64,000 nt of DNA from Paraburkholderia sp. HP33-1 (GCF_021390595.1 NZ_JAJEJR010000003.1:992001-1056000); one strand, 5' to 3'; counted from the stretch's first letter, positions 35,232-43,964 are shown. Notes: generated by a model not told the origin, from the letters alone. Translations and numbers: made by a program.

Positions 35232-35534
35232 ATGAACTCAGACCACGGAATGCTCGAGACCAGGTTCGTGCGGGTGCGCGGCCAGGTGCAGGGCATCGGA
35301 TACCGCGAAGCGTGTGTGCGCCGCGCCAAGGCCCTGGCTGTCACGGGCTGGGTGCGCAACCGCATGGACGGCTCCGTCGAGGTCATGCTTCAGGGCGCCC
35401 CAGGGCAACTTGCCGACATGTGCGCGTGGCTCAGTGAAGGAATACCCGCGGCACTCGTCGAAGAGCTTGAGGTGACAGAAGTGCCACCGCCGTTTGCCCG
35501 CTTTGATGAATTCGACCGCCTGCCAACCTTGTAA
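35232..35534 (+). CDS. acylphosphatase
   Basis: A 100-residue enzyme hydrolysing acyl phosphates. The catalytic arginine lies in VRGQVQGIGYREACVRRA and the catalytic asparagine in GWVRNRMDGSVEVMLQG, as in all acylphosphatases. The ribosome site is weak; ATG 35250 (MLETRFVRV) is an alternative start. An IS6-type end sequence begins one base after the stop codon. Confidence 0.9.
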   Translation: MNSDHGMLETRFVRVRGQVQGIGYREACVRRAKALAVTGWVRNRMDGSVEVMLQGAPGQLADMCAWLSEGIPAALVEELEVTEVPPPFARFDEFDRLPTL

Positions 35535-35535
35535 A

Positions 35536-35962
35536 GGTTGTGGTGCAATGCCGATGCGTCGGTCTCTTACCCTCGAGCTTTTGACGACCGCGAGCCAATG
35601 AGCAAGCTGAATGATCTCGAATGGTCGTTCAACGGGCGTCATTTCGAGCGCGAAGTCATCGTCCTTTGCGTGCGGTGGTATCTGCGCTACAGGCTCAGCT
35701 TGCGCGATCTTGTCGAGGCGATGGCTGAGCGCGGCCTATCCCTCGCCCACAGTCCGATCCTGCGTTGGGTGAAGCGCTACACGCCGGGGTTTGTCAAGCG
35801 CTGGAACCAGTTGAATTCGCCAAGAGCTGGCGGATGGACGAGACGTACATTCGCATCAAGGGCGATTGGCGATATCTTTACCGGTCCCTCGACAAGGCCG
35901 GCAACACCATCGACTTTCTGCTGCGCGCCCATCGGGACAAGACTGCGGCCCAGCGTTACTTG
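35536..35962 (+). pseudogene. IS6-family transposase relic, frameshifted and truncated
   Basis: GGTTGTGGTGCAA (35536-35548) resembles the terminal repeat of IS6 elements. The transposase starts at 35598 (MSKLNDLEWSFNGRHFEREVIVLC, then RWYLRYRLSLRDLVEAM, AERGLSLAHSPILRWV). The frame shifts between about 35807 and 35822 and continues in another frame as SWRMDETYIRIKGDWRYLYR and DKAGNTIDFLLRAHRDKTAA, which includes the first DDE aspartate. It stops near 35962, before the remaining catalytic residues. No right-hand terminal repeat is seen. Confidence 0.85.
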
Positions 35963-35983
35963 AGACACGGTATGGGAGGAGTG

Positions 35984-36011
35984 CCGCAAGCGCGTCGATT
36001 CGCGCTTGCGG
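35984..36011. repeat. 11-bp-stem hairpin downstream of the tannase operon
   Basis: CCGCAAGCGCG-TCGATT-CGCGCTTGCGG: a perfect 11-bp stem with a 6-base loop. It lies about 85 bp past the tannase stop on that gene's strand. It could terminate that transcript, though no T-tract follows on either strand, or mark the edge of the IS6 scrap. Confidence 0.6.
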
Positions 36012-36028
36012 GAACGCGTGCCGTTGAC

Positions 36029-36086
36029 GCGCGAGGGAGAATGCCAACGAATCCGACCGATGGGGTTTCGGTGACCTCCCTCGCGC
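36029..36086. repeat. 11-bp inverted repeat spaced by 36 bp
   Basis: GCGCGAGGGAG (36029-36039) and CTCCCTCGCGC (36076-36086) are perfect inverted copies. They lie between the IS6 relic and the 3' end of the tannase gene. They may be the ends of a small lost element or a long terminator-like stem. Confidence 0.5.
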
Positions 36087-36096
36087 AATCAGCCGC

Positions 36097-37821
36097 TTAG
36101 CTGCAAGTGAAGCTGCTTGCTGAATTGACGTCCCCGCTGGTATAGCGGGCCACCTTCGGATACGGGCACAGCGGACGGGTCCGTCCCGCGCCCCAGTCTG
36201 ACGGGACCTCGCTATTCGGAATCGCGTTTGTCGCGTCGCGAGCCGTTGCGATCACGCGATCCGGTGCTTGCCCTTGCTCGACCCAGGCGACCATGGGCGT
36301 GAGCATGTCAAACTGGTCGGCCGCCGGGCCGCCACTACAATGGTTCATACCCGCCACCGTGTAAAGGCGTGCGAAGTTCGTCGCATCGTTACCGTTTGCC
36401 GTCGTGAGACGCTGATACCAATCTGTCGTATCGTTGGACGAGAACACCGGGTCGCTCGTGCCGTGATAGACGATCAGCTTCGCGCCGCGGTTCTTCAGGC
36501 CGCTCAGGTCCGTTTCATTCGGCGGTGTCATGAATGACCACGACGACTCCGAATAGACACCACTCGTCGCGAAGATCTTCGGCGCATCGTTGTCCATGCT
36601 GAAGTTCAACGCGTAGGACGCAATCGTGCCGAGGATCGACGCGCTTTGCGGCGGCGACGTAAACACGAAGGCTGCTGCGGCAGGATCGAGGCTGATCGAG
36701 TTGCTCTGTTTCCAGCCGGACCAGCCGGACCCGTTGATCCCCACGTCATATGGGAAGCTCGCATAGAGTGCGGTACCGGCGCTGTTCTGCGCGCCTGAGA
36801 AGATGTTGCCGACCGCCTGCTTCTGCGCGGTAGTCAGACAGGTACCGTCGCGCACATTGCTCGCGCAGGTCGGGACATCCGTCGCGAGATTGAAGTTGGC
36901 CTGGCAAGCCTTGATATCGTGAACCATGCCGTCGGCGACACCGTCCAGCGCGTCGCACTTGGCGATGATCTTCGACGCGATGAGCTGCCGCTCGGTACTC
37001 GTCAAGCTCGTCGTGATATCGGCTACGCCGGCTGCCGTCGTGGTGGTGGCGACGGTCGCCAGTTGCTGGGCGCTCCACATCTGGCCGATCGCAGCCTTCG
37101 GCAGATGGAAGCCGGGGTCACCCGCGATGATCCCGTCATAGTCCGCGAACGACCGGGTCGCGGCCACCATCGCATGACGACCGCCGTTCGAGCAGCCTTC
37201 GAAGTAGCTGCGGTCAGGACCCTTGCCATAGGCCGTCTTGATGACCTGCTTGGCCATCGGCGTGAGCGTCGCGACGGCGTTGTAGCCATAGTCGAGACGG
37301 GCCTGGGGATCGAGGCCGAACAGCGGGTTTTGCGAAGCCGAATGGCCCGCATCGGAGCTGATCACGGCGAAGCCCATGTTCAGTGCGTTGTTGAGCGGAC
37401 CACCTCCGCTGATGGTGCCCGCCGCCGTCAACACGTTGCCGTCGAGGCCGCCGTTCGCCTGATAGAAGAAGCGGCCATTCCAAGCGACGGGCAGACGCAT
37501 TTCGAAGCCGATCGCGTAGGTCTTACCATCAACGGTGCTCACGCGCTGGTTCATCTGCCCCTGGATCACGCAATGTTCGGGGACCGGCTTGCTGGCGACG
37601 GTCAGCGTGCCGGCCGGCACATCCTGGACGCTCGTGAAAGTCGTGTTCGCATACGAGAGCTTTGCGGCCAGCGTGTCGCAGGTCGCAGAGAGCGTCGCGG
37701 GCTGCGCCGCGGCAAGCTGGGGCAGGAGCGCCGCATCGCTGGACGACGAGACGGAACCGCCGCAGGCCGCGAGCAACGCCGATACTGCCGATACGCACAT
37801 CGCTATTGTGGTTCTTTTCAT
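36097..37821 (-). CDS. tannase/feruloyl esterase family lipoprotein
   Basis: A 574-residue esterase of the tannase/feruloyl-esterase family. The triad is S211 in GCSNGGR, D457 in GTSDPVF and H494 in GMNHCSGG. The paired C210 and C495 form the disulfide typical of the family (CS-D-HC). A lipoprotein signal ends LLAAC at C20. It should release phenolic acids such as ferulic or gallic acid from esters in the periplasm or at the outer membrane. AGGAGA precedes ATG 37821, ten bases after the porin stop, so it is the last gene of the MFS-porin-esterase operon. Confidence 0.88.
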   Translation of the reverse strand: MKRTTIAMCVSAVSALLAACGGSVSSSSDAALLPQLAAAQPATLSATCDTLAAKLSYANTTFTSVQDVPAGTLTVASKPVPEHCVIQGQMNQRVSTVDGKTYAIGFEMRLPVAWNGRFFYQANGGLDGNVLTAAGTISGGGPLNNALNMGFAVISSDAGHSASQNPLFGLDPQARLDYGYNAVATLTPMAKQVIKTAYGKGPDRSYFEGCSNGGRHAMVAATRSFADYDGIIAGDPGFHLPKAAIGQMWSAQQLATVATTTTAAGVADITTSLTSTERQLIASKIIAKCDALDGVADGMVHDIKACQANFNLATDVPTCASNVRDGTCLTTAQKQAVGNIFSGAQNSAGTALYASFPYDVGINGSGWSGWKQSNSISLDPAAAAFVFTSPPQSASILGTIASYALNFSMDNDAPKIFATSGVYSESSWSFMTPPNETDLSGLKNRGAKLIVYHGTSDPVFSSNDTTDWYQRLTTANGNDATNFARLYTVAGMNHCSGGPAADQFDMLTPMVAWVEQGQAPDRVIATARDATNAIPNSEVPSDWGAGRTRPLCPYPKVARYTSGDVNSASSFTCS

Positions 37822-37831
37822 TTGCGCTCTC

Positions 37832-38974
37832 CTAGAACAGGTGTTTGACGCCGACCATGACGCCGGTCTGACCCACACCAGCGGCAGGCGTGGTTCCGCC
37901 GCCGCCGCCGCTCACCGAATAGCGCGCCTTCGTGCTGTTGGCGAGATACGCAGCCTGCGCATAGACCGACGAACGCTTGCTGAGGAGATAGGTGGTGCGC
38001 AGCGTGCCCATCGTGGCGCGCGTGTCGTGGTCGCTATTGATCATGCGGAACACTTCGCCATCGACGAGGAACGCGGGCGTGACCATGTACGACGCGCCCA
38101 TGAAGAAGAGGTTCGAGCGGACGTTGGGCACCGCTGGCGAATCGGTGACCACGCGGCGTCCCAACCAGCCCGCGCCGATCTTCGCTCCGGCGTACTGCGC
38201 ATATGCGCTGAGTTGCGTGCGCGCGTCCTTGTCGGCTGCGTTGGTGAGCGGCGTCGGCGCCACGCCGTCGAAGAAGTTGGCAGCTGCCGTCGCACCGCCG
38301 CGCTGCTCCTCGTACGAGGCCGCGGCGCCGAAGTATTGCGAGTCGTACTTGAGCATCACGGACCAGTCGCGGCATTCCGTGGCGTGGCCGGGCACCGAGC
38401 CCGTGCACGTGCCTTGCCCCGGTGAGTTGCCGGTGCCCGCAGCGTCGCGTCCGAATGAGTAGCCCGCGCCGAGCGTGAAGCCCTTGTAGGAACCAAGGTA
38501 GGTGACGGAGTTGTCGGTGCGCGCGTTGGGCACGTAAGCGTCAAGCGAGCCCATGCCATAGATGTCGGGTCCGATGATGTCCGCGCCCTGAACCGCGAGA
38601 TAAGTCATCGTGTATTGGCGGCCAAACGCGAGCGTTCCATACGGGCCCTTGATGCCGACGAACGCCTGGCGTCCGAAGAGCCGCCCACCCTGGCCGGAGC
38701 TGCCGTCGCGCATGTTAAAGCCGCTTTCGAGCGTGAACACCGCGCTGTAGCCACCGCCCAGGTCTTCGTTGCCGCGCAGCCCCCAGCGCGACGGCATTTC
38801 ACCGGTCACGCCGGGCATCCGGAACACGTGGTCGCCATTGGCGTTGGCGTGCGAAACAAATTCGATGCCCGTGTCCACGATGCCGTACAGCGTCACACTC
38901 GATTGCGCAAAGGTTCCAGTGCTCAGCGCGCATAGCGCGCCGCAGATCAGGACGTGAGTCGACTTCAATTGCAT
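37832..38974 (-). CDS. OmpC-type outer-membrane porin
   Basis: A 380-residue gram-negative porin of the Burkholderiales type. The signal peptide MQLKSTHVLICGALCALSTGTFAQ precedes SSVTLYGIVDTGIEF, the usual first strand. It ends GVKHLF with the terminal phenylalanine needed for Bam assembly. GGAG lies before ATG 38974. Placed between a phenolic-type MFS transporter and the esterase, it probably admits aromatic compounds. Confidence 0.92.
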   Translation of the reverse strand: MQLKSTHVLICGALCALSTGTFAQSSVTLYGIVDTGIEFVSHANANGDHVFRMPGVTGEMPSRWGLRGNEDLGGGYSAVFTLESGFNMRDGSSGQGGRLFGRQAFVGIKGPYGTLAFGRQYTMTYLAVQGADIIGPDIYGMGSLDAYVPNARTDNSVTYLGSYKGFTLGAGYSFGRDAAGTGNSPGQGTCTGSVPGHATECRDWSVMLKYDSQYFGAAASYEEQRGGATAAANFFDGVAPTPLTNAADKDARTQLSAYAQYAGAKIGAGWLGRRVVTDSPAVPNVRSNLFFMGASYMVTPAFLVDGEVFRMINSDHDTRATMGTLRTTYLLSKRSSVYAQAAYLANSTKARYSVSGGGGGTTPAAGVGQTGVMVGVKHLF

Positions 38975-39041
38975 GTTGGTATCTCCGAACCAGTTGTGTA
39001 CTTTTTTTGAACTACGGCTGTGAATCTTCCAAACGGTGAAC

Positions 39042-40286
39042 TCAGTCCATCGCACGCGGCCGCCGCAGCAGCATCAGTGCTGCAATTGCGGCGATCAGCG
39101 TGACGGGAATGCTGGCGCCGATGACCGTGGAGGCGCTGCGCCCCATGGCCAGCAGCTGACCGGCGGCGAGCGGCCCGACCACGGAGCCGAGGCGTCCGAC
39201 GGCCACTGCCGCACCCACACCCGTGCCGCGCATATGGGTGGGATAAAACGCTGCGGAAAGCGCGTAGAGGACCGACTGGCCGCCGATCACGAACATCCCC
39301 GCGCAGAACGCCGACACCACGAGCGAACCGAGGTGCGGCGCAACTGACAATCCGGCGAGCGACGCGATGATGCCGATATACATGCCGGAAACTACGAGGC
39401 CGCCGCGCAGACGATCCATCAACATGCCAATGCAAAGCGCGCCAAGACCGCCGCCGATATTGAAGAAGGTCTGCACGAGACCAATGTCGCCGCGGCCGAG
39501 ACCGCGTGCGGCCATGAGCGAAGGGAGCCAGTTGAGGAGGAAATAGAGCACGATAAGCGTGCAGAAGTAGCTGATCCAGATCTGCAGCGTGGAGAGCCCG
39601 CGATTTGCGCCGAACAGCACCTCGCCAACCGGAGAAGGCGTAATCGGCATATCGGGCGAGGTCGATCGAAATGCTTTGGATTCCGGAAGACAAGCCATCA
39701 GAAGCGGAACCAGAATGAGCGGTCCGACGCCGCCGACATAGAAGATATGGCGCCATTCGGCGTCGCCGGCGCTGACTATGCCAATCAGCGAGGCGATCAC
39801 GCCGCCGAACGGAATGCCGCAATACATCACGCTCACCGCCGTGTTGCGCGCTTTCGGCGAGACGGCTTCCGAACAGAGCGCGATCAGGTTTGGCAATGCG
39901 CCGCCGAGACCAATGCCAGTCAGGACGCGAACCAGCACCAGCATCTCGAAGCTGCTGACGAGCGCGGTAGCGATCGAGAGAATGCCGAATATGCCGGCGG
40001 AGAGGATCAGCACGCGCTTGCGCCCGATGCGATCGGCGAGCCGGCCGCCGAACATCGCGCCGGGCAGAAGACCGAACGTGCCGGCGCTGAATGCGAGCCC
40101 CATCTGCGACACCGTGAGGCCGAATTCGCGCGCCATGCGAGGCGCGGCGACGCCGACCGACTGCAGGTCCAGCCCCTCGAGCAGGGCAACCGCGAAACAA
40201 AGGGCTAATGTCGTGGCGATACCGCTACCCGCGATGGGTCGCGTTGCCACGTCGTCTCCTGATAGTGCCGTTCTGGTCGATCTCAT
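39042..40286 (-). CDS. AAHS-family aromatic acid MFS transporter
   Basis: A 414-residue major facilitator resembling the PcaK/MhpT aromatic acid:H+ symporters. Helix 1 carries ALLEGLDLQSVGVAAPRM with the conserved acidic residues, the loop 2-3 motif is GGRLADRIGRKR, and the loop 8-9 counterpart is GMLMDRLRGG. It is the first gene of the unit with porin and esterase. Two matching palindromes lie upstream, before the divergent marR gene. The substrate is probably a hydroxycinnamate or hydroxybenzoate. Confidence 0.88.
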   Translation of the reverse strand: MRSTRTALSGDDVATRPIAGSGIATTLALCFAVALLEGLDLQSVGVAAPRMAREFGLTVSQMGLAFSAGTFGLLPGAMFGGRLADRIGRKRVLILSAGIFGILSIATALVSSFEMLVLVRVLTGIGLGGALPNLIALCSEAVSPKARNTAVSVMYCGIPFGGVIASLIGIVSAGDAEWRHIFYVGGVGPLILVPLLMACLPESKAFRSTSPDMPITPSPVGEVLFGANRGLSTLQIWISYFCTLIVLYFLLNWLPSLMAARGLGRGDIGLVQTFFNIGGGLGALCIGMLMDRLRGGLVVSGMYIGIIASLAGLSVAPHLGSLVVSAFCAGMFVIGGQSVLYALSAAFYPTHMRGTGVGAAVAVGRLGSVVGPLAAGQLLAMGRSASTVIGASIPVTLIAAIAALMLLRRPRAMD

Positions 40287-40342
40287 ATCTGTCGCCTGGT
40301 GGTAGTTTTAGTTTTGGAAGTCACCGCGGGGCCCATTATTGA

Positions 40343-40359
40343 TATCAGGAAACCTGATA
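40343..40359. promoter_or_regulatory. MarR-type operator, proximal to the transporter
   Basis: TATCAGG-AAA-CCTGATA is a perfect 7-bp inverted repeat with a 3-base centre, 57 bp upstream of the AAHS transporter start. It matches the second site at 40422-40438, 79 bp away centre to centre. Confidence 0.75.
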
Positions 40360-40421
40360 ATGTGGGCAAAATAAAGCGCGTTGCTGAAAACGCGCCTGCC
40401 GTCGTGACAGCCCGAATTTAA

Positions 40422-40438
40422 TCTCAGGCATCCTGATA
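40422..40438. promoter_or_regulatory. MarR-type operator, second copy
   Basis: TCTCAGG-CAT-CCTGATA matches the site at 40343-40359 with one change in the left arm. It lies midway between the divergent transporter and marR genes, so one regulator could control both directions. Confidence 0.7.
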
Positions 40439-40583
40439 GCGCAAGCTGATTGTGTTCGGTGAATACCCCAGGTGGTGGTGTCTTAAACGGTTATTCCGCG
40501 CGGTGTCGCGGTCCCTGGCAGGCCATGGGCGGTTAGCGTTGCGGTAACATTGCGCGTTCCATCGACAGCCCTCAACCGACGCA

Positions 40584-41075
40584 ATGAACGACAAGGTTTC
40601 CACAAAAACGACGTCAGTAAGCACGGCCCGCGCATCCGCCAGGGGGCGCAAGACCGCGGCGCCACGGCTGACCTACCTGATCGGCCGTCTCGACCGGATC
40701 CTGCGCCGCGAATTGGCGGCGGCGATCGCTCCGCTTGGGCTCACGCTTTCGCAGTTCACAGCGCTATCCGTGCTGGAGATGCGCGGCGAAGCGTCGAACG
40801 CCCAGCTTGCCGAGCGTTCGTTCATTACGCCGCAGTCGGCCAACGAGGTGATCAGTGTGATGGTGTCGCGCAACTGGATTAGCCGTGAGCCGGACCCCAA
40901 TCACGGACGCATCGTCGTGTTGCGGCTCACCGAGGAAGGGCGCGATGTGGTGCGACAGGGCATGAAAGCGGTGCAGGCTGTCGAGGAGCAAATGCTGAAC
41001 GGCATGGACGCGGCGAGTGCGACCGCCACGCGCGTGAACCTCGAACTTTTCGTGCGCAATCTGCGCCAAAGCTGA
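40584..41075 (+). CDS. MarR-family regulator of the phenolic-ester unit
   Basis: A 163-residue winged-helix regulator. DNA-binding segments are SNAQLAERSFITPQSANEVISVMVSRNWI and the wing REPDPNHGRIVVLRLTEEG. A basic N-terminal tail of about 27 residues precedes the fold. It is divergent from the AAHS transporter and almost certainly acts on the two TATCAGGnnnCCTGATA sites. A phenolic acid or its CoA ester is the likely ligand (inference from the neighbours). Confidence 0.88.
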   Translation: MNDKVSTKTTSVSTARASARGRKTAAPRLTYLIGRLDRILRRELAAAIAPLGLTLSQFTALSVLEMRGEASNAQLAERSFITPQSANEVISVMVSRNWISREPDPNHGRIVVLRLTEEGRDVVRQGMKAVQAVEEQMLNGMDAASATATRVNLELFVRNLRQS

Positions 41076-41081
41076 AAGCGC

Positions 41082-41199
41082 TTACGCAGCCCTTTGCAGT
41101 TTGAGCAGGCGGATAGCATGCGCGAGCACCATCTCCGTGTCGGGAAAGTCAGCGGCGACGTCGTCGAGATGAATCGATCCGGAATACTTCAGGCGCAGG
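41082..41199 (-). pseudogene. amidohydrolase-2 family fragment
   Basis: The reverse strand from 41199 reads LRLKYSGSIHLDDVAADFPD, then TEMVLAH, then a non-homologous tail and TAA at 41082. Amidohydrolase-2 enzymes have LKYSNPIHLDDVAADFP followed by LAHPSWPW at this place. Sequence before and after the match is lost, so this is a gene scrap of about 30 recognisable codons. Confidence 0.6.
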
Positions 41200-41240
41200 G
41201 CGCCGCTCCTCGATCCTCTTCGCGACAAAACCCCAGAAGG

Positions 41241-41457
41241 TCACTTTTCGAGCGACGGCCCGTGCACCGGCGCCGCAATCGCGTGATGCTGTGCGTCGTT
41301 CGCAGCAGCCGGTTGGGGCATCTCGAGAAAACGCAGGCGCCGGCTCACGGGAAAGATATGCAGGTCGAACCGGCGCGAGATGAATCCCCATAGGCCCTGC
41401 GGAAAGAACATGGCCATGATGATCGCAGCCGCGCCGAGTCCGATCAGATACCAGGTT
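41241..41457 (-). pseudogene. LivM-type branched-chain ABC permease, C-terminal fragment
   Basis: The reverse strand from 41457 reads TWYLIGLGAAAIIMAMFFPQ, then GLWGFISRRFDLHIFPVSRRL and a polar tail ending in TGA at 41241. This is the last helix and C-terminal tail of LivM-type permeases (HWYLVG, FFPRGIWG). A stop codon lies two codons before the match, and nothing of the preceding helices remains. Confidence 0.75.
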
Positions 41458-41621
41458 GCTCATGTGACGTAGTCGAAGGGATTCGACCGGCCGCATCAGC
41501 CCTGGCCTGTGGCATGGTCTATTCTGTCAGTTGGCCGGTGCCCGCCGCCCGCCGACGCTACCCCGATACATTTGCCGTACATGCCAGGCGACAATCTCGA
41601 GCGCCACGACTGGGACGAACC

Positions 41622-42467
41622 ATGGATCAAAGCGAAGACTTCGTCGTGCGCACCATGTCGGCTGACGAGGTGGCCATGTCGGTCGAATGGGCGGCCGCAG
41701 AGGGATGGAACCCCGGCCGGCATGACCCGCACTGTTTCAGAGAAGCGGACCCGGACGGTTTCTTCGTCGGCGTCTGGCGCGGCGAGCCGGTCGCGTGCCT
41801 CGCCGCCGTCGCCTATGACGAACGCTTTGGCTTCATCGGCCTCTACATCGTGAAACCCGGGTTTCGCGGTAAAGGCTTCGGCATGCGCATCTGGCAGCAC
41901 GGCCTGCGTTACCTGGGAGACCGCAACGTCGGTCTCGATGGCGTCGTTGCCCAGCAGGCGAACTACCGAAAGTCCGGATTCGGGCTTGCCTACCGCAACA
42001 TCCGCTATCAGGGGCGCGTGGAAGGCATCGGGTGCGCGCACGTGGTGGCGGCGGCCGACGTGCCGTTCGAGCAGTTGCTTATCTATGATCGCCAATGTTT
42101 TCCCGCGGCGCGCGAGCGTTTCGTCTCCGCGTGGATCGCGCAGCCGGATGCCGTTGCGCTCGCTACAGTCGACGCAGGCCGTGTCGCCGGATACGGCGTC
42201 GTGCGCCGCTGCAAGGCGGGCTGCAAGATCGGCCCGCTCTTCGCCGATGACGCGGGCGTCGCCACTGGGCTGTTGCGCGCGCTGGCGGCGAGCATGCCCG
42301 GCGAGTCCATCGTGCTCGACGTGCCGGAAACGAATCCTGCGGCAGTCGCATTGGCGGAACGGCATGGCATGACGAGCGTCTTCGAAACCGCGCGGATGTA
42401 CACGAAAGACGCGCCCGCGATTGCGATCGATCACGTGTTTGGGGTGACGTCGTTTGAGCTGGGGTGA
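41622..42467 (+). CDS. GNAT-family N-acetyltransferase (two-domain)
   Basis: A 281-residue protein. The N-terminal GNAT domain has IGLYIVKPGFRGKGFGMRIW, with the acetyl-CoA pyrophosphate-binding RGKGFG. The C-terminal half (from about 150) is a second GNAT-like domain, as in YitH-type acetyltransferases. ATG 41622 (MDQSEDFVVRTM) fits the family start better than the longer frame. Substrate unknown. Confidence 0.85.
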   Translation: MDQSEDFVVRTMSADEVAMSVEWAAAEGWNPGRHDPHCFREADPDGFFVGVWRGEPVACLAAVAYDERFGFIGLYIVKPGFRGKGFGMRIWQHGLRYLGDRNVGLDGVVAQQANYRKSGFGLAYRNIRYQGRVEGIGCAHVVAAADVPFEQLLIYDRQCFPAARERFVSAWIAQPDAVALATVDAGRVAGYGVVRRCKAGCKIGPLFADDAGVATGLLRALAASMPGESIVLDVPETNPAAVALAERHGMTSVFETARMYTKDAPAIAIDHVFGVTSFELG

Positions 42468-42525
42468 AAGAGGGGCGGACGCATCTGAATTCCTGGTGGG
42501 TCGCCCGAGACAGGCTTTTCTCTCG

Positions 42526-43005
42526 CTATTCGATATCGATAAGACGTGCCTTGAGCAAGCGCGCGAGCGCCACGCCGCCTTCGCGCATGATGGAATCGTG
42601 ATTCCAGCGGAATGCCAGCCGCGCTAGCGGCGAGAACGCGACCGCGCTCATCCAGGCACTGGCAGTGCTGACGTGCCAGTCGTAGCGCACTACAGTACGG
42701 CTGCCGTCGGCTGCGAAATGCCAGCGCCCCATGCCTTCCAGCGCGCCGCTGGCCTCTCCCTCCAGCGCGACAAGCGGCGCGACGCGCGTGACGCGCACGT
42801 CGATGATCACACGATACGGGAGCACGCCCTTCCATGTGTAACGATGCACGGCGCCCAGACCGTCGGTCCCGCCCGCCTGCAACTCGCGCACCGCTTCGAC
42901 ATTCTTCCACCACCTCGGCCAATTGGTTGAGTCGTGGATCGCGTCCCACACTGGCTGCAACGGTGCCTCGACGCACCACAAGGTGGTCAGACGGAATTCC
43001 GCCAT
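42526..43005 (-). CDS. SRPBCC (START-like) family protein
   Basis: A 159-residue polyketide-cyclase/START-fold protein: FRLTTLWCVEAPLQPVWDAI, then STNWPRWWKNVEAVREL, then TVVRYDWHVSTASAWM. These folds bind hydrophobic ligands in a central cavity. AGGAGGAGTCGAACG before ATG 43005 is a very strong ribosome site. No operon partner; function unknown. Confidence 0.85.
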   Translation of the reverse strand: MAEFRLTTLWCVEAPLQPVWDAIHDSTNWPRWWKNVEAVRELQAGGTDGLGAVHRYTWKGVLPYRVIIDVRVTRVAPLVALEGEASGALEGMGRWHFAADGSRTVVRYDWHVSTASAWMSAVAFSPLARLAFRWNHDSIMREGGVALARLLKARLIDIE

Positions 43006-43169
43006 CGTTCGACTCCTCCTTGCATGCGATACGACTACGCGTGTACACAGGCCGACCCGCGCATGCAGGCGGACTCGCGCGCGCGTTGCGTGGTGCGAGA
43101 CAGTGCTCCAAAATCAGCCATCATCCACGTCCGGGTACGTTCGAGTACTTTCGAGTATAGGAGGCGGCG

Positions 43170-43319
43170 ATGCGCATACCGGTAATCGGGGGCACAGGGC
43201 TTCCGGGCAATGCGGTGAGCCAGGGCTGGGTAGCCGAGACCGTGAAGGCGACGGGGCGTGATACGGATGGAGGCGTGTCTGCCGCGTTGAGTCCGCGGCA
43301 GCGCAAACCTGTGCGATGA
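43170..43319 (+). CDS. 49-residue leader ORF coupled to the DUF1571 gene
   Basis: A short frame, MRIPVIGGTGLPGNAVSQGW then TVKATGRDTDGGVSAALSP, preceded by AGGAGG at ideal distance. Its stop overlaps the next start by ATGA (43316-43319). The family is unrecognised; the IGGTGLPG opening recalls a nucleotide-binding loop but nothing else supports that. It may be a coupling ORF or the detached N-terminus of the downstream protein. Confidence 0.45.
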   Translation: MRIPVIGGTGLPGNAVSQGWVAETVKATGRDTDGGVSAALSPRQRKPVR

Positions 43320-43921
43320 CGGACGCGCCGCTTCCGGACCGGGATTTCGTTGCCGATGCGCAGGCACGCTTCGATGCGCTCGCAAACTATCAGGTCACAC
43401 TGAAATCGACATCGGCGGGAGCGGAACCGGTCGAAGTGCTCTATGGCTACCGCAAGCCGGGCTTCGTGCGGATGGACTTCATCCGTCCGCATGCCGGCGC
43501 GACACTCACCTATAGCCCTGCATCGGGGAAGGTCCAGCTTTGGCCATTCGGCTTCGGCACGTTTCCGAGGCTCGTGCTGAGCCCCGACAGTCGCATGATC
43601 CAGAGCCCGCAGGGTCATCGCATCGACCAGTCCGACATCGGCGCGCTGCTCGTCAATGTCCGTGCGCTTCAACAGCATGGCGACACGCGGGTCGTCGGCG
43701 CTGAGACCATCGGCATGCACCGAGCGTCGCATGTGATCGTGACGTGCTGGCCCGGACACGTAGCGACGGGCGTTTTCCGCTATGAGTTGTGGTTCAGTCT
43801 GAGCCACGGGCTACCCGTCAAGGTCGCGAGCGAGGGCGCGTCACGTGAGCCGATCGAAACGGTACTGATGGAGGATCTGCGCATCGACGTGCCGGCCGCA
43901 CAGCTCAGGCCGTTCGGCTAG
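43316..43921 (+). CDS. DUF1571 family (LolA-like) protein
   Basis: A 201-residue protein: ARFDALANYQVTLKSTSAG, YGYRKPGFVRMDFIRPHAGA, LSPDSRMIQSPQGHRIDQSD. This pattern marks DUF1571, a LolA-like fold usually found as a periplasmic lipoprotein. No signal peptide is visible in this frame, so either it was lost or its start lies in the preceding 49-codon frame after a frameshift. ATGA-coupled to that frame. Confidence 0.7.
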   Translation: MTDAPLPDRDFVADAQARFDALANYQVTLKSTSAGAEPVEVLYGYRKPGFVRMDFIRPHAGATLTYSPASGKVQLWPFGFGTFPRLVLSPDSRMIQSPQGHRIDQSDIGALLVNVRALQQHGDTRVVGAETIGMHRASHVIVTCWPGHVATGVFRYELWFSLSHGLPVKVASEGASREPIETVLMEDLRIDVPAAQLRPFG

Positions 43922-43964
43922 TCGCGCGGGCGAGCGGGCACTCGGCCATGAATTGCCCGGGTGC

